DNA of 21,226 bases, from positions 1-21,226 of the IMG/VR virus record IMGVR_UViG_3300025314_000114; one strand, 5' to 3'. The notes below the pieces were generated by a model, which was given only the letters and a program-made list of their open reading frames with translations, was not told the origin of the DNA and made no database searches. The DNA comes from a virus. Below are positions 1-5,290 of this stretch, one piece after another; within the stretch, counting starts at the first letter, position 1; each line of letters begins with the position of its first letter. The translations under genes were made by a program, and so were the position numbers.

Positions 1-84
1 CACCTCCGCCGCCCACGCCGCCCACGCCGCCCGCGCCGCCTCCGCCGCCCACGCCGCCACCTCCGCCGCCCGCGCCGCCGCCTT
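1..84 (-). repeat. Coding 9-bp microsatellite-like repeat encoding (W/R/E)-A-A
   Basis: The first 84 bases are built of imperfect 9-bp units of the form N-GCGGCG (minus strand) in which only the first codon varies among TGG, CGG and GAG, with occasional GAG-GTG insertions. The repeat lies in frame within the gene ending at the window edge and probably continues outside it. Such units can expand and contract by slippage without breaking the frame. Confidence 0.85.
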
Positions 85-510
85 TAATTCTTCACTTGTT
101 ATCTTGCCCTCCAACCAATCTCTTTTTGCCTGTATGGCAGCTAGGCTCCGTGTATCTCCGTTACCATATTTTGTAAAGGCATCTTCCGCTACTCGACAGG
201 CAAAAAGATGTAGTGCTTTGGTAGCGTCTACCATCCACAAAACCTCACGTTCCGATGCTACAGCCTTGTCCTGAGACTCTATCAGCTCTCCCCCCAAGCG
301 TACACGACAGGCGTACAGTTTTGCGCTATCCATCGGTGCGTAAGCTAGAGCATCTATCGCTCGGCGCGAGGCATGAAGACCCCACTCGCATAATGCTAGC
401 TTACCCGCTACCTTTACGGGCCTCCCGACCTCCACGACTTCCCGGGTGCCGTAACGGAGTCTCTTGTCCTCGGGTAAAAAGTGCCATCCTAGCCATTCAT
501 TAGCGCTCAT
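1..510 (-). CDS. Phage accessory protein with Ala-rich (W/R/E)AA repeat tail, 3'-truncated by window edge
   Basis: The reading frame opens with ATG at 510 and stays open for 170 codons to the window edge, so the C-terminus is missing. Residues 1-120 form an ordinary globular sequence, with segments such as LCEWGLHASRRAIDAL (about 40-55) and an LWMVDATKALHLFACRVAED stretch (about 91-110). From about residue 144 the protein becomes a run of tripeptides AAW, AAE and AAR. From memory this resembles a widespread phage and metagenome family of unknown function (I think the one named DUF7666), whose members often end in long alanine-tryptophan repeats; no biochemical role is known to me. The start overlaps the end of the upstream gene by 11 nt, as in the rest of this operon. 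An upstream GAGGAG supports the ATG. Confidence 0.8.
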   Translation of the reverse strand, partial: MSANEWLGWHFLPEDKRLRYGTREVVEVGRPVKVAGKLALCEWGLHASRRAIDALAYAPMDSAKLYACRVRLGGELIESQDKAVASEREVLWMVDATKALHLFACRVAEDAFTKYGNGDTRSLAAIQAKRDWLEGKITSEELKAAARAAEVAAWAAEAARAAWAAWAAEV

Positions 511-724
511 CTTTCTCCTCCCCAAACAACCTTTGGATATTATGCCCCCATACTAGGGGCCTTGTCAATAGGTCAAGACACCATTTTATGGCGCCCACGA
601 TCTCACGAGTTTCGGGCTCCGCCCAGCGGGCCATGTAATCGCCACAAACGGGCGAGGCCCGAAACCGATTGCGGTCGGTTGGGAGAGTTTCACGGACGTG
701 TATGCCTACCGGGAAGTTTTGCAC
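500..724 (-). CDS. Small phage protein of unknown function
   Basis: I place the start at GTG 724 rather than further upstream, because an AGGGGG Shine-Dalgarno sits six bases before it. Longer versions would also overlap the preceding cysteine-rich gene heavily; this start leaves a 19-nt overlap. The product is 74 aa, begins MQNFPVGIHVRETL, and ends in an acidic/basic tail (GEEKDER). The middle part (about 38-66) looks helical and contains several tryptophans. I recognise no family. Its stop codon overlaps the start of the Ala-repeat gene by 11 nt, so the two are probably translationally coupled. Confidence 0.6.
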   Translation of the reverse strand: MQNFPVGIHVRETLPTDRNRFRASPVCGDYMARWAEPETREIVGAIKWCLDLLTRPLVWGHNIQRLFGEEKDER

Positions 725-885
725 CAGTAACCCCCTAGCTTTTGCGCGCGGGCATCGACGGATGCCCGCTTTGCATCTATACGTTCCTGGCATCCTTTGA
801 GGCTCAGGCACCTATACTTCTTGCGTGAGCGGTCATAGCTCGTGAGAATCGAGCCATGACAGACGTAGCAGAGCCTAGGATTCAT
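706..885 (-). CDS. Tiny zinc-ribbon-like protein
   Basis: The product is 59 aa if translation begins at ATG 885; ATG 897 and TTG 903 are alternatives that add 4 or 6 residues. It carries CYVC at residues 6-9 and a second pair C26-x5-C32, which would make a four-cysteine zinc-binding knuckle, followed by a basic helical tail (RIDAKRASVDAR). It overlaps the upstream gene by 11 nt and the downstream gene by 19 nt. The Shine-Dalgarno is weak (GGATGG), so the exact start is uncertain. Small cysteine knuckles are common in phage accessory operons, usually without known function; a protein- or nucleic-acid-binding role is only an inference. Confidence 0.6.
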   Translation of the reverse strand: MNPRLCYVCHGSILTSYDRSRKKYRCLSLKGCQERIDAKRASVDARAQKLGGYWCKTSR

Positions 886-1072
886 CAACTGGCCCATCCA
901 CAAACGGCGCTCTGTTCTCTTGCTCGAAGACCGAGCCGGGCATCAGGGTGTTATAGTGGTCATTACAACATCCATGTGTGACCGACCAGCCTTGAGCCTC
1001 AAGGTCGCGAGTCTTGGCGCGGGATTCGGGACACCACGCGCAGAGACGGTAGAATCCTCTATTCTTCGTCAT
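875..1072 (-). CDS. Small CxxC / HGxC zinc-finger-like phage protein
   Basis: This 65-aa protein has CAWC at residues 11-14 and a second cluster THGCCNDHY at 32-40, giving Cys and His ligands spaced as in many phage mini zinc fingers. The ATG at 1072 is preceded by GGGAGG at a spacing of four bases, one of the best ribosome binding sites on this strand. The last 14 nt of the upstream gene overlap this start. No catalytic motif is visible; the fold prediction (zinc ribbon) rests only on ligand spacing. Confidence 0.7.
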   Translation of the reverse strand: MTKNRGFYRLCAWCPESRAKTRDLEAQGWSVTHGCCNDHYNTLMPGSVFEQENRAPFVDGPVDES

Positions 1073-1409
1073 ATAGCCTCCCAGCCAGTCTATCCCTAAA
1101 CTCCATCGGTACTTCAGTTCTACGCACTATTAATCTAGGCGTGTTGACTGCTCTAGAGAGGCGCCAAGCTGACATAAACCAGTCTCTTGACCATTTGCGC
1201 CCTTGGGCATATCCCGCGATATGACCGTTTATACGGTCATTTAGCCCCTGCGTGAACTGCCTTAGAATCTCTTCCCTGTTCTCTGGCCACCATGTACACA
1301 ATGTAGATTTGTACATGGTGTTTACTGGAGCAGCCTTAACAGCCTTCCAAGCCTTCACGTAAGCGCACAAAGTTACGGTTCCGCTACTTGTTACTATTAC
1401 TCGTTGCAT
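1059..1409 (-). CDS. Hypothetical phage protein, 116 aa
   Basis: The ATG at 1409 follows GAGGAG at five bases, located inside the end of the preceding 39-aa gene, so the two are likely co-translated. The protein is basic and rich in tryptophan and arginine. Its central part (about 42-85) reads as two amphipathic helices separated by NGHIAGYAQG. The N-terminus begins MQRVIVTSSGTV, which looks like a beta strand. I do not recognise the family. It has no cysteine clusters, unlike its neighbours. Confidence 0.7.
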   Translation of the reverse strand: MQRVIVTSSGTVTLCAYVKAWKAVKAAPVNTMYKSTLCTWWPENREEILRQFTQGLNDRINGHIAGYAQGRKWSRDWFMSAWRLSRAVNTPRLIVRRTEVPMEFRDRLAGRLYDEE

Positions 1410-1411
1410 TC

Positions 1412-1531
1412 TTACTCCTCCTCACAGTCCCCATAACCCATACATCCATCACAAAAATCCCCTTCTAGCCCGTAGGGCCTAGCGTGGTGGGTATGGTCGG
1501 TACTTAGGCCACAGGAATCACAGATCGCCAT
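1412..1531 (-). CDS. 39-aa zinc-ribbon microprotein
   Basis: A 39-aa reading frame opens with ATG at 1531 and stops two bases before the start of the next gene. It contains CDSC at residues 4-7 and CDGC at 27-30, with histidines between (THTHH-like stretch at about 11-16) and a last cysteine followed by an acidic tail. The C-x2-C ... C-x2-C layout is that of a minimal zinc ribbon. A GAGG lies about seven bases before the ATG. The tight placement between two genes on the same strand, the cysteine pattern and the ribosome binding site together support a real gene despite its size. Confidence 0.65.
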   Translation of the reverse strand: MAICDSCGLSTDHTHHARPYGLEGDFCDGCMGYGDCEEE

Positions 1532-1554
1532 ACTCGTCCTCTTTCTCCGAGACT

Positions 1555-2007
1555 TCAATATAACTCATCATCAGAGAGTAAGCCCAAAAAACTTTTCTTT
1601 GCTTTAGGGCATCTTGTTCTATGCCGAATGAACTTTACCCGTTCCCATCCGGACAAGAACAGGCAATTAAGACAATACCCCCCAGCTTTGGCCTTAGCTA
1701 TTTGTTGATTCTCCCATGCTGCGTGTTCATTAATACGTTCCCGCACCGATTGAGCTACAGCCTCCGCAGTTTTTCGATCATGTTCTTTTCTTTCGTCTTC
1801 CATTTGCCGTCTCAAGAGTCTAGCTCTCAATCCCTCGACAGACCAAAAGGGACTAGCATCGCACCAAGGATTTTCGCACTGGGTCTTGGGGGTTACCACG
1901 GGAGCCTTGCAGAATGGGCAATCAAACGAGCCGTCATCATAAACGTGCTTAGCTTCTCGCGTTTCGCCTAGCACTGTAGTCACTGTAGGTAGCTTTTTAC
2001 TCTCCAT
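1555..2007 (-). CDS. Double zinc-finger phage protein, 150 aa
   Basis: I choose ATG 2007 because AAGGAGGA stands just upstream, although the frame is open for six more codons. The N-terminal module has CPFC at residues 30-33 with further cysteines at 44 and 49. The C-terminal module reads CLNC (112-115), His129 and Cys133, a C-x2-C-x13-H-x3-C finger, followed by a lysine-rich PKAKKSF. Between them lies a charged helical linker (about 59-108) likely to form a coiled coil. The C-terminal finger resembles one I recall from other phage hypothetical proteins. DNA or RNA binding is plausible but not shown. Its start overlaps the preceding tiny gene by 11 nt. Confidence 0.75.
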   Translation of the reverse strand: MESKKLPTVTTVLGETREAKHVYDDGSFDCPFCKAPVVTPKTQCENPWCDASPFWSVEGLRARLLRRQMEDERKEHDRKTAEAVAQSVRERINEHAAWENQQIAKAKAGGYCLNCLFLSGWERVKFIRHRTRCPKAKKSFLGLLSDDELY

Positions 2008-2161
2008 ACTCGTCCTCCTTCTCAATCCGCACCTTAGCTTCTAGCTCCTCCGCTATCCAACAATCGCAACACGATTCGAGACAGCGGTCACAGGTTTCAC
2101 AAAAGGCCCGCCCGTCATCATGGGGACAGAGGTGGGGCCATGTTGGGTCTGGCCCCCACAC
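1997..2161 (-). CDS. 54-aa cysteine-rich microprotein
   Basis: Translation from GTG at 2161 gives a 54-aa protein. Its cysteines are C12, then CETC at 21-24, C27, and CCDC at 31-34, which is eight cysteines within 23 residues, enough for two zinc sites. The C-terminal 20 residues are a charged helix. The start codon shares one base with the stop of the upstream gene (TAGTG), a typical coupling arrangement, and AGGTGG lies five bases before the GTG. The end overlaps the next ATG by 11 nt. The function is unknown. Confidence 0.65.
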   Translation of the reverse strand: MWGPDPTWPHLCPHDDGRAFCETCDRCLESCCDCWIAEELEAKVRIEKEDEYGE

Positions 2162-2559
2162 TATAGCCACCTCTGCTTAAGCGCGTAGCCGCCGTCGGTC
2201 TCGTAGCTCATCGGCTCATTGCGCCAGTATTCCCGACCGTCCTTGTGGTAACCGGCCGTATCGAATCCCTTGGGCCATAGGGCCCATCCCAGCCGATAGA
2301 CAACCTCGAAGCCCATATCCATCCCACAGCCGTCCACCTTTAGACCCTGGCCTTGCTGTGGGAACGAGGCGTCGATGGCCTTGGCCACCAAGCCCGTGAG
2401 ATAGAAAGGCTCCCCGTCTTCTAGCTTGTAAACGTCGATCCGCCTGCTCATTCCTGTGCGCGACACCTTGCGCAATACAGTGTAGACCGTATCTCCGGGC
2501 TTGAGTGTCTTTCTCAGTTCCTCTATCGCTTCCTGCCGCTCTGCTTGTTTGCGAGTCAT
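2161..2559 (-). CDS. Conserved phage protein of unknown function
   Basis: This is a 132-aa protein that appears to be the first gene of the left leftward block. The segment TVLRKVSRTGMSRRIDVY (about 27-44) and the segment GLKVDGCGMDMGFEVVY (about 72-88) match, from memory, a family of small proteins found in many unrelated phages and prophages and annotated only as hypothetical. The N-terminal 15 residues are a charged helix. AGGAGG precedes the ATG by ten bases. The 5' end faces the long non-coding region, so its promoter should lie there. Confidence 0.8.
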   Translation of the reverse strand: MTRKQAERQEAIEELRKTLKPGDTVYTVLRKVSRTGMSRRIDVYKLEDGEPFYLTGLVAKAIDASFPQQGQGLKVDGCGMDMGFEVVYRLGWALWPKGFDTAGYHKDGREYWRNEPMSYETDGGYALKQRWL

Positions 2560-2602
2560 GGCTTTTTGTCCTCCTATCCTAAACGATATGCAACCGCCGT
2601 GC

Positions 2603-2620
2603 CACCGGCGATTGCCGGTG
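2603..2620. other. Perfect stem-loop upstream of the left gene block
   Basis: CACCGGC at 2603-2609 and GCCGGTG at 2614-2620 form a seven-base-pair stem with a GATT loop. It lies 44 bases upstream of the ATG at 2559 and would fall in the 5' untranslated part of the leftward transcript. No T-tract follows on either strand, so it is not a standard terminator. Confidence 0.45.
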
Positions 2621-2939
2621 TTGGCGCGGGGTTTGGTAGGTTGACGTGTGGGGATTTAGCCTACATAGCGACAATCTGCGGCGCCACTATTCGGTAGGCG
2701 TTACGAAAAGTAACACGGCGGAGTTGAGTAATCTACTTGGTGACCGGTCGGTAAGGGGAACATATAAACTGTGGGATTAGGAATAATTGGGCTTGCCATA
2801 TTGCCACCCGACTGCTACTGTCCACTAATTACCATAAATCAGTTACCATGATCCTTTAGAATCAACGAGGTACTACAATATCCACTAATAAGCGTTATCC
2901 CCCTTAGACATAGGGGGTGGTATCTAGAGAGGACATTAG

Positions 2940-3000
2940 ATATTAAATTGTATTAAGTGCTTTATATTGTATAGTATATATAATACTTGTATACATAACC
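2940..3000. promoter_or_regulatory. AT-rich stretch with candidate sigma70-like promoters
   Basis: This stretch is almost pure A and T in otherwise GC-richer surroundings. On the plus strand TTGTAT (2948-2953) and TATAGT (2970-2975) are spaced by 16 bases, and a consensus TATAAT lies at 2979-2984. The minus strand also offers TATACT-like hexamers, expected because the region is nearly self-complementary. A leftward promoter here would serve the block starting at 2559. It could equally be a DNA-unwinding element beside the repeats at 3021-3097. Direction cannot be decided from sequence alone. Confidence 0.35.
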
Positions 3001-3020
3001 ATTAAAGAGAGATATCTATA

Positions 3021-3097
3021 GAGAGAGCGATAGAGAGAGTGTAAAGAATCTTTACATGTCTAGAGAGATAGAGAGCGAGTGTAAAGACCCTTTACAC
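3021..3097. repeat. 40-bp tandem repeat carrying two TGTAAAG-N3-CTTTACA palindromes
   Basis: Two copies of a 36-bp unit (3021-3056 and 3061-3096, 29 of 36 positions identical by my count) repeat at exactly 40 bp. Each has a purine-rich GAGAGA-type left half and a palindromic right half. The palindromes are TGTAAAGA-A-TCTTTACA (3040-3056) and GTGTAAAG-ACC-CTTTACAC (3079-3097), with centres 40 bp apart, close to a whole number of helical turns. This is the expected look of a dimeric repressor's paired operators or of origin iterons. Confidence 0.65.
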
Positions 3098-3259
3098 ATT
3101 TCTACCTCTCCATAGGGCTATGGGTACCCTACTTTGCGTAGTAACGGGGATAATTGGGGTGGATTAGGTCGAAGAGCGCGCTATGCTGATGTCCTAGCGC
3201 CACTTGTCCATCTTCGGACATTCCCATCACTCCACAATCCCCCCTCTCACCCATATTAG

Positions 3260-3446
3260 TAGGTGCAAGATTGACACGGACATTTATATCAATGTGTGAT
3301 TATTCCCCTACCCTATCGCAACCTCCCACCTAGCAATGACATAGCGCGGGGCAAGAGCCCCACATGGGTGGGGGGCCGAGGCCACGTCACCTAACTTACA
3401 CCTAGGTGAGGGGGGGGCAGGGGCTCGGGTCATGATGTGTTAGGTG
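3260..3446. promoter_or_regulatory. Cluster of six CACCTA hexamers (both orientations)
   Basis: CACCTA occurs at 3327, 3388 and 3399 on the plus strand. Its complement TAGGTG occurs at 3260, 3403 and 3441. The copies at 3399 and 3403 merge into the perfect palindrome CACCTAGGTG (3399-3408). CACCTAAC (3388-3395) and GTTAGGTG (3439-3446) form an inverted repeat around it. About 0.1 copies would be expected by chance over this length on both strands. The arrangement suggests binding sites for a DNA-binding protein. Confidence 0.45.
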
Positions 3447-3682
3447 AGCTAGCCTACCGACCGTTCGGTAAGCGCGGGCGGGGCGAGCGGTGGGGCTATC
3501 CTACGCTTCGACGATTTGAGGACCCACCCGTACCAACCAGCCCGGCCCCTCGGCCCCGCCCCAGGGGGCCCCACCACAAACTGCGCGCACACTTTTTTGG
3601 GATTTTGTAACTCGTTGTGCGGAAAGGGGTTACTGGGGGAGGTTAAAATAACCACGGCCCGCGGTATTATTCACGCGGCCAT

Positions 3683-3716
3683 GTTAATTAACCTGGCCAG
3701 GTGAGCGGGGCCCCGC
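3683..3716. repeat. Three adjacent perfect palindromes
   Basis: GTTAATTAAC (3683-3692), ACCTGGCCAGGT (3691-3702) and GCGGGGCCCCGC (3705-3716) follow one another directly, just downstream of the last gene (stop at 3721) of the leftward block that begins near 5.5 kb. They could act as a transcript-end structure or as protein-binding sites. There is no T-tract on the minus strand directly after them, so intrinsic termination is doubtful. Confidence 0.5.
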
Positions 3717-3720
3717 GGCG

Positions 3721-3915
3721 CTATGATAATCTCCGCCAAAAAGTGTGATGGTATCGGTTCACGCCCTTCATCCCCGAGCGGCGGACCCGAATTCCTAACG
3801 GAGAGAACCACCCCAAGAATATCCCCGTAGGTCTTGTGGCTCTACCCTGAAGGCCCTGACTCATGCCTATGCGAGTTAATGCTACTACTGCACCTATTGA
3901 GGTGTTCCTATTCAT
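3721..3915 (-). CDS. Small basic protein of unknown function, 64 aa
   Basis: The start is ATG 3915, which overlaps the upstream stop as ATGA, with GGAG six bases before it; GTG 3927 is a less likely alternative. The product is strongly basic and rich in arginine, glycine and aromatic residues towards the C-terminus (RYHHTFWRRLS). Residues 4-14 (NTSIGAVVALT) are mildly hydrophobic but too short to span a membrane. The overlap geometry is the main evidence that it is real. It would be the last gene of its block; beyond it lie the palindromes. Confidence 0.5.
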   Translation of the reverse strand: MNRNTSIGAVVALTRIGMSQGLQGRATRPTGIFLGWFSPLGIRVRRSGMKGVNRYHHTFWRRLS

Positions 3916-4145
3916 CTGTTGCTCCACCTTCGCACGTAGGACGTTAGATCGGCAGGTTCGCCCGCGTTACCCCCCGCTTGGGGGGGCTTTGTGCACGAGT
4001 CGGGAGCCGATGGCGTTGATCTCGGATGTTCCCATTTCTCTCCGCACGTCAGGCAGGTCACATTAACTGTGTCGGTCAGGTAGTCAGTTATTTTGCTCAC
4101 TGCGAGATGGGGAGAGTAGCGACCAGTTCGTTGGTCAGTGTTCAT
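3912..4145 (-). CDS. Small CxxC protein, 77 aa
   Basis: I prefer ATG 4145, preceded by GGGGGG at nine bases. ATG 4193 is possible and would overlap the upstream gene by 8 nt, but it adds a glycine-rich stretch. The protein has one CLTC knuckle at residues 31-34, a lone cysteine near 51, and a proline- and glycine-rich second half. A GC hairpin (CCCCCC-GCTT-GGGGGG, 3970-3985) lies inside the coding sequence; because that is a homopolymer run, a sequencing indel here is possible. Its stop overlaps the next start as ATGA. No family is recognised. Confidence 0.5.
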   Translation of the reverse strand: MNTDQRTGRYSPHLAVSKITDYLTDTVNVTCLTCGEKWEHPRSTPSAPDSCTKPPQAGGNAGEPADLTSYVRRWSNR

Positions 4146-4185
4146 AGTGCTTATCCCCCCATAGCCCCCAGCGCCGCCTCGGAAC

Positions 4186-4290
4186 TCAACCATACAGCAC
4201 CACCAGTGCGGCTACCAAATAAGGCATCGCGAACCAAAAGGGAATTGATGCTAAGCCCAACATCACAGCAATTCTTGCCTTATGTGTCAT
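4186..4290 (-). CDS. 34-aa single-pass membrane microprotein
   Basis: An ATG at 4290 overlaps the stop of the nuclease gene as ATGA and has AGGAGGAG just upstream. The 34-aa product starts MTHKARIAVML and then stays hydrophobic to its end (GLASIPFWFAMPY followed by LVAALVVLYG), enough for one membrane helix of about 20-25 residues, with the positive charges at the N-terminus. Its stop overlaps a possible downstream ATG at 4193. Single-pass peptides of this size in phages can be small holins, superinfection factors or toxins; the sequence does not decide between them. Confidence 0.6.
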   Translation of the reverse strand: MTHKARIAVMLGLASIPFWFAMPYLVAALVVLYG

Positions 4291-4751
4291 CTCTCCTCCT
4301 CAGAAGTTGATAAGCCTATACGCTCACGAGTCAGATATTTAACTGCTAGTAGCAAAAGTTCTGGGTCATCGGCAAAACATCCTAGCCCATTGTTGCACCT
4401 ATGACACAATATACCACGAATAGCCAATGTTTCGTGGTCATGATCAACAGGATGTAGATTTTTTAGCGTGGACGGTAACCGCCGTAAACAAAGAGCACAG
4501 CAATCATTTTGTTTACATAGCATGTCGTCATAATCAGCTTGGGAGATTCCGTACCTGCGTCTAAGCCCGAGATCTCTTTCCCTACCCTTTATTTCTGGCA
4601 GCTGTTTATGTTTTCTAATCCATTCCTGTCGTGATGGTTGTTTGTTGTAGGCTTTTTGCCATGCCTTTCCCGCAGGTGATGCAGCCCAACGTTTACAGCG
4701 TGCCCTATCACGCTCTCGTGCCTCTTCGCAAGAGAACTTTCTAGGTCTCAT
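4287..4751 (-). CDS. Recombination endonuclease VII family HNH nuclease
   Basis: This 154-aa protein fits the recombination endonuclease VII family (T4 gp49-like), which cleaves branched DNA such as Holliday junctions. The zinc site is formed by CALC (85-88) and CHRC (116-119). Between them lies the catalytic motif VDHDH (102-106), followed by the family signature RGILCHRCNNGLG (112-124). The segment RRYGISQADYDDML (65-78) is the usual N-terminal lead-in. The first 60 residues are a very basic extension. ATGA overlaps join it to both neighbours, so it belongs to the same operon as the SPFH gene. A role in resolving concatemers before packaging is the usual view; homing activity is an alternative for stand-alone HNH genes. 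Confidence 0.9.
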   Translation of the reverse strand: MRPRKFSCEEARERDRARCKRWAASPAGKAWQKAYNKQPSRQEWIRKHKQLPEIKGRERDLGLRRRYGISQADYDDMLCKQNDCCALCLRRLPSTLKNLHPVDHDHETLAIRGILCHRCNNGLGCFADDPELLLLAVKYLTRERIGLSTSEEER

Positions 4752-5290
4752 GTCTGAATGATTCTAAATGTCCTGCTGTCAGTCTTTTGCAGCCACTGGA
4801 AGTCCTTTAACTTGTAACCGTAGGGATTCAGCGTACCTCGCGCCGAGGCGAGAATGGCCTTTCGCAGTTCCTTCGTATCGTCCACGAGGTCCGCATAGGG
4901 CCGGGCCTCCACATTAAGCGAAACCGCCGCACGCATAGCGCCCCCCCGCGCCGCGTCCTCCTCACCAAGGGTCTCCACATGCGTCCTGACCTTCTCGGGT
5001 AGGATAGTATACTGAAACGAGCCCTGCACGACTACATGCTGGCCATCCGAAGTGACCAGGGACTGCGGGGACATGTTCTCCCACTCGTCTTGGATACCAG
5101 CGGTTACGGCTTCCTCTATCCCTAACGGCCATATCAGGTGAAGCCCCGTCGAAAGCCAGCCATCGCTTGACGAAATTTCCCTGCCCAGTCGCCCCCACGT
5201 CGAAACTATCCCCTTTTCAGAGTAGTCGATAACGACCCAGAAGCGAAAAAGGTCAACGAATTCGAGCAGAAAATCTACTAACTTCTCCAC
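4748..5290 (-). CDS. Phage SPFH/Band-7 (prohibitin/stomatin-like) domain protein
   Basis: The 180-aa product reads as a single SPFH domain. After an amphipathic N-terminus (LVDFLLEFVDLFRFWVVI, 4-21) come the typical opening (GIVSTWGRLGREI, 27-39), a GLHLIWPLG turn (49-57), the central strand pair (SLVTSDGQHVVVQGSFQYTI) and the helical second half ending in a GYKLKDFQW segment. SPFH proteins assemble into ring-like membrane scaffolds. This copy has no clear full transmembrane helix, but the gene directly upstream encodes one, ending in TAG immediately before this GTG start. GGAG lies six bases before the GTG. Its role in phages is not established; membrane remodelling, exclusion or defence interaction are inferences. 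Confidence 0.8.
   Translation of the reverse strand: MEKLVDFLLEFVDLFRFWVVIDYSEKGIVSTWGRLGREISSSDGWLSTGLHLIWPLGIEEAVTAGIQDEWENMSPQSLVTSDGQHVVVQGSFQYTILPEKVRTHVETLGEEDAARGGAMRAAVSLNVEARPYADLVDDTKELRKAILASARGTLNPYGYKLKDFQWLQKTDSRTFRIIQT

Larger units (their letters stand above)
2560..3720. other. Long non-coding control or origin-like region
   Basis: About 1.16 kb without a convincing gene separates two leftward gene blocks. Reading all frames I find only GC-driven open frames without ribosome binding sites. The region has distinct sub-regions. 2560-2760 carries small stem-loops. 2760-2940 is mixed, with the nonamer TCCACTAAT at 2821 and again at 2881. 2940-3000 is AT-rich. 3000-3100 is purine-rich with palindromes. 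3240-3470 holds hexamer clusters. 3470-3720 is very GC-rich and ends in palindromes. A perfect GGGGC-AAGA-GCCCC hairpin lies at 3348-3361, and CCCCCT/AGGGGG arms lie at 2899-2904 and 2912-2917. It could hold operators, early promoters or the replication origin. Confidence 0.65.

Noticed and set aside
1621-1971. Plus-strand open frame of 116 codons
   Set aside because: It is the antisense shadow of the double zinc-finger gene, which has conserved cysteine and histidine spacing and a strong ribosome binding site.
3053-3100. 15-residue frame on the minus strand starting at the ATG near 3100 after GGAGAGG
   Set aside because: The start is good, but the peptide is only 15 residues, is built from the palindromes and GAGA track, and has no coding features. 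A leader peptide cannot be excluded but is not supported.
3449-3655. Minus-strand open frame of 68 codons in the GC-rich part of the non-coding region
   Set aside because: It has no ribosome binding site, a proline/glycine-biased composition caused by GC runs, and no overlap with neighbouring genes. The plus-strand frame at 3516-3704 fails for the same reasons.
2560-3720. CRISPR array or tRNA genes in the repeat-rich non-coding region
   Set aside because: The repeats are too few and lack regular repeat-spacer structure. No cloverleaf with a T-loop GTTCRA-type motif was found.
3970-3990. GC hairpin followed by CTTTG, resembling a rightward terminator
   Set aside because: It lies inside a leftward coding frame, has only three T residues, and no rightward gene precedes it.
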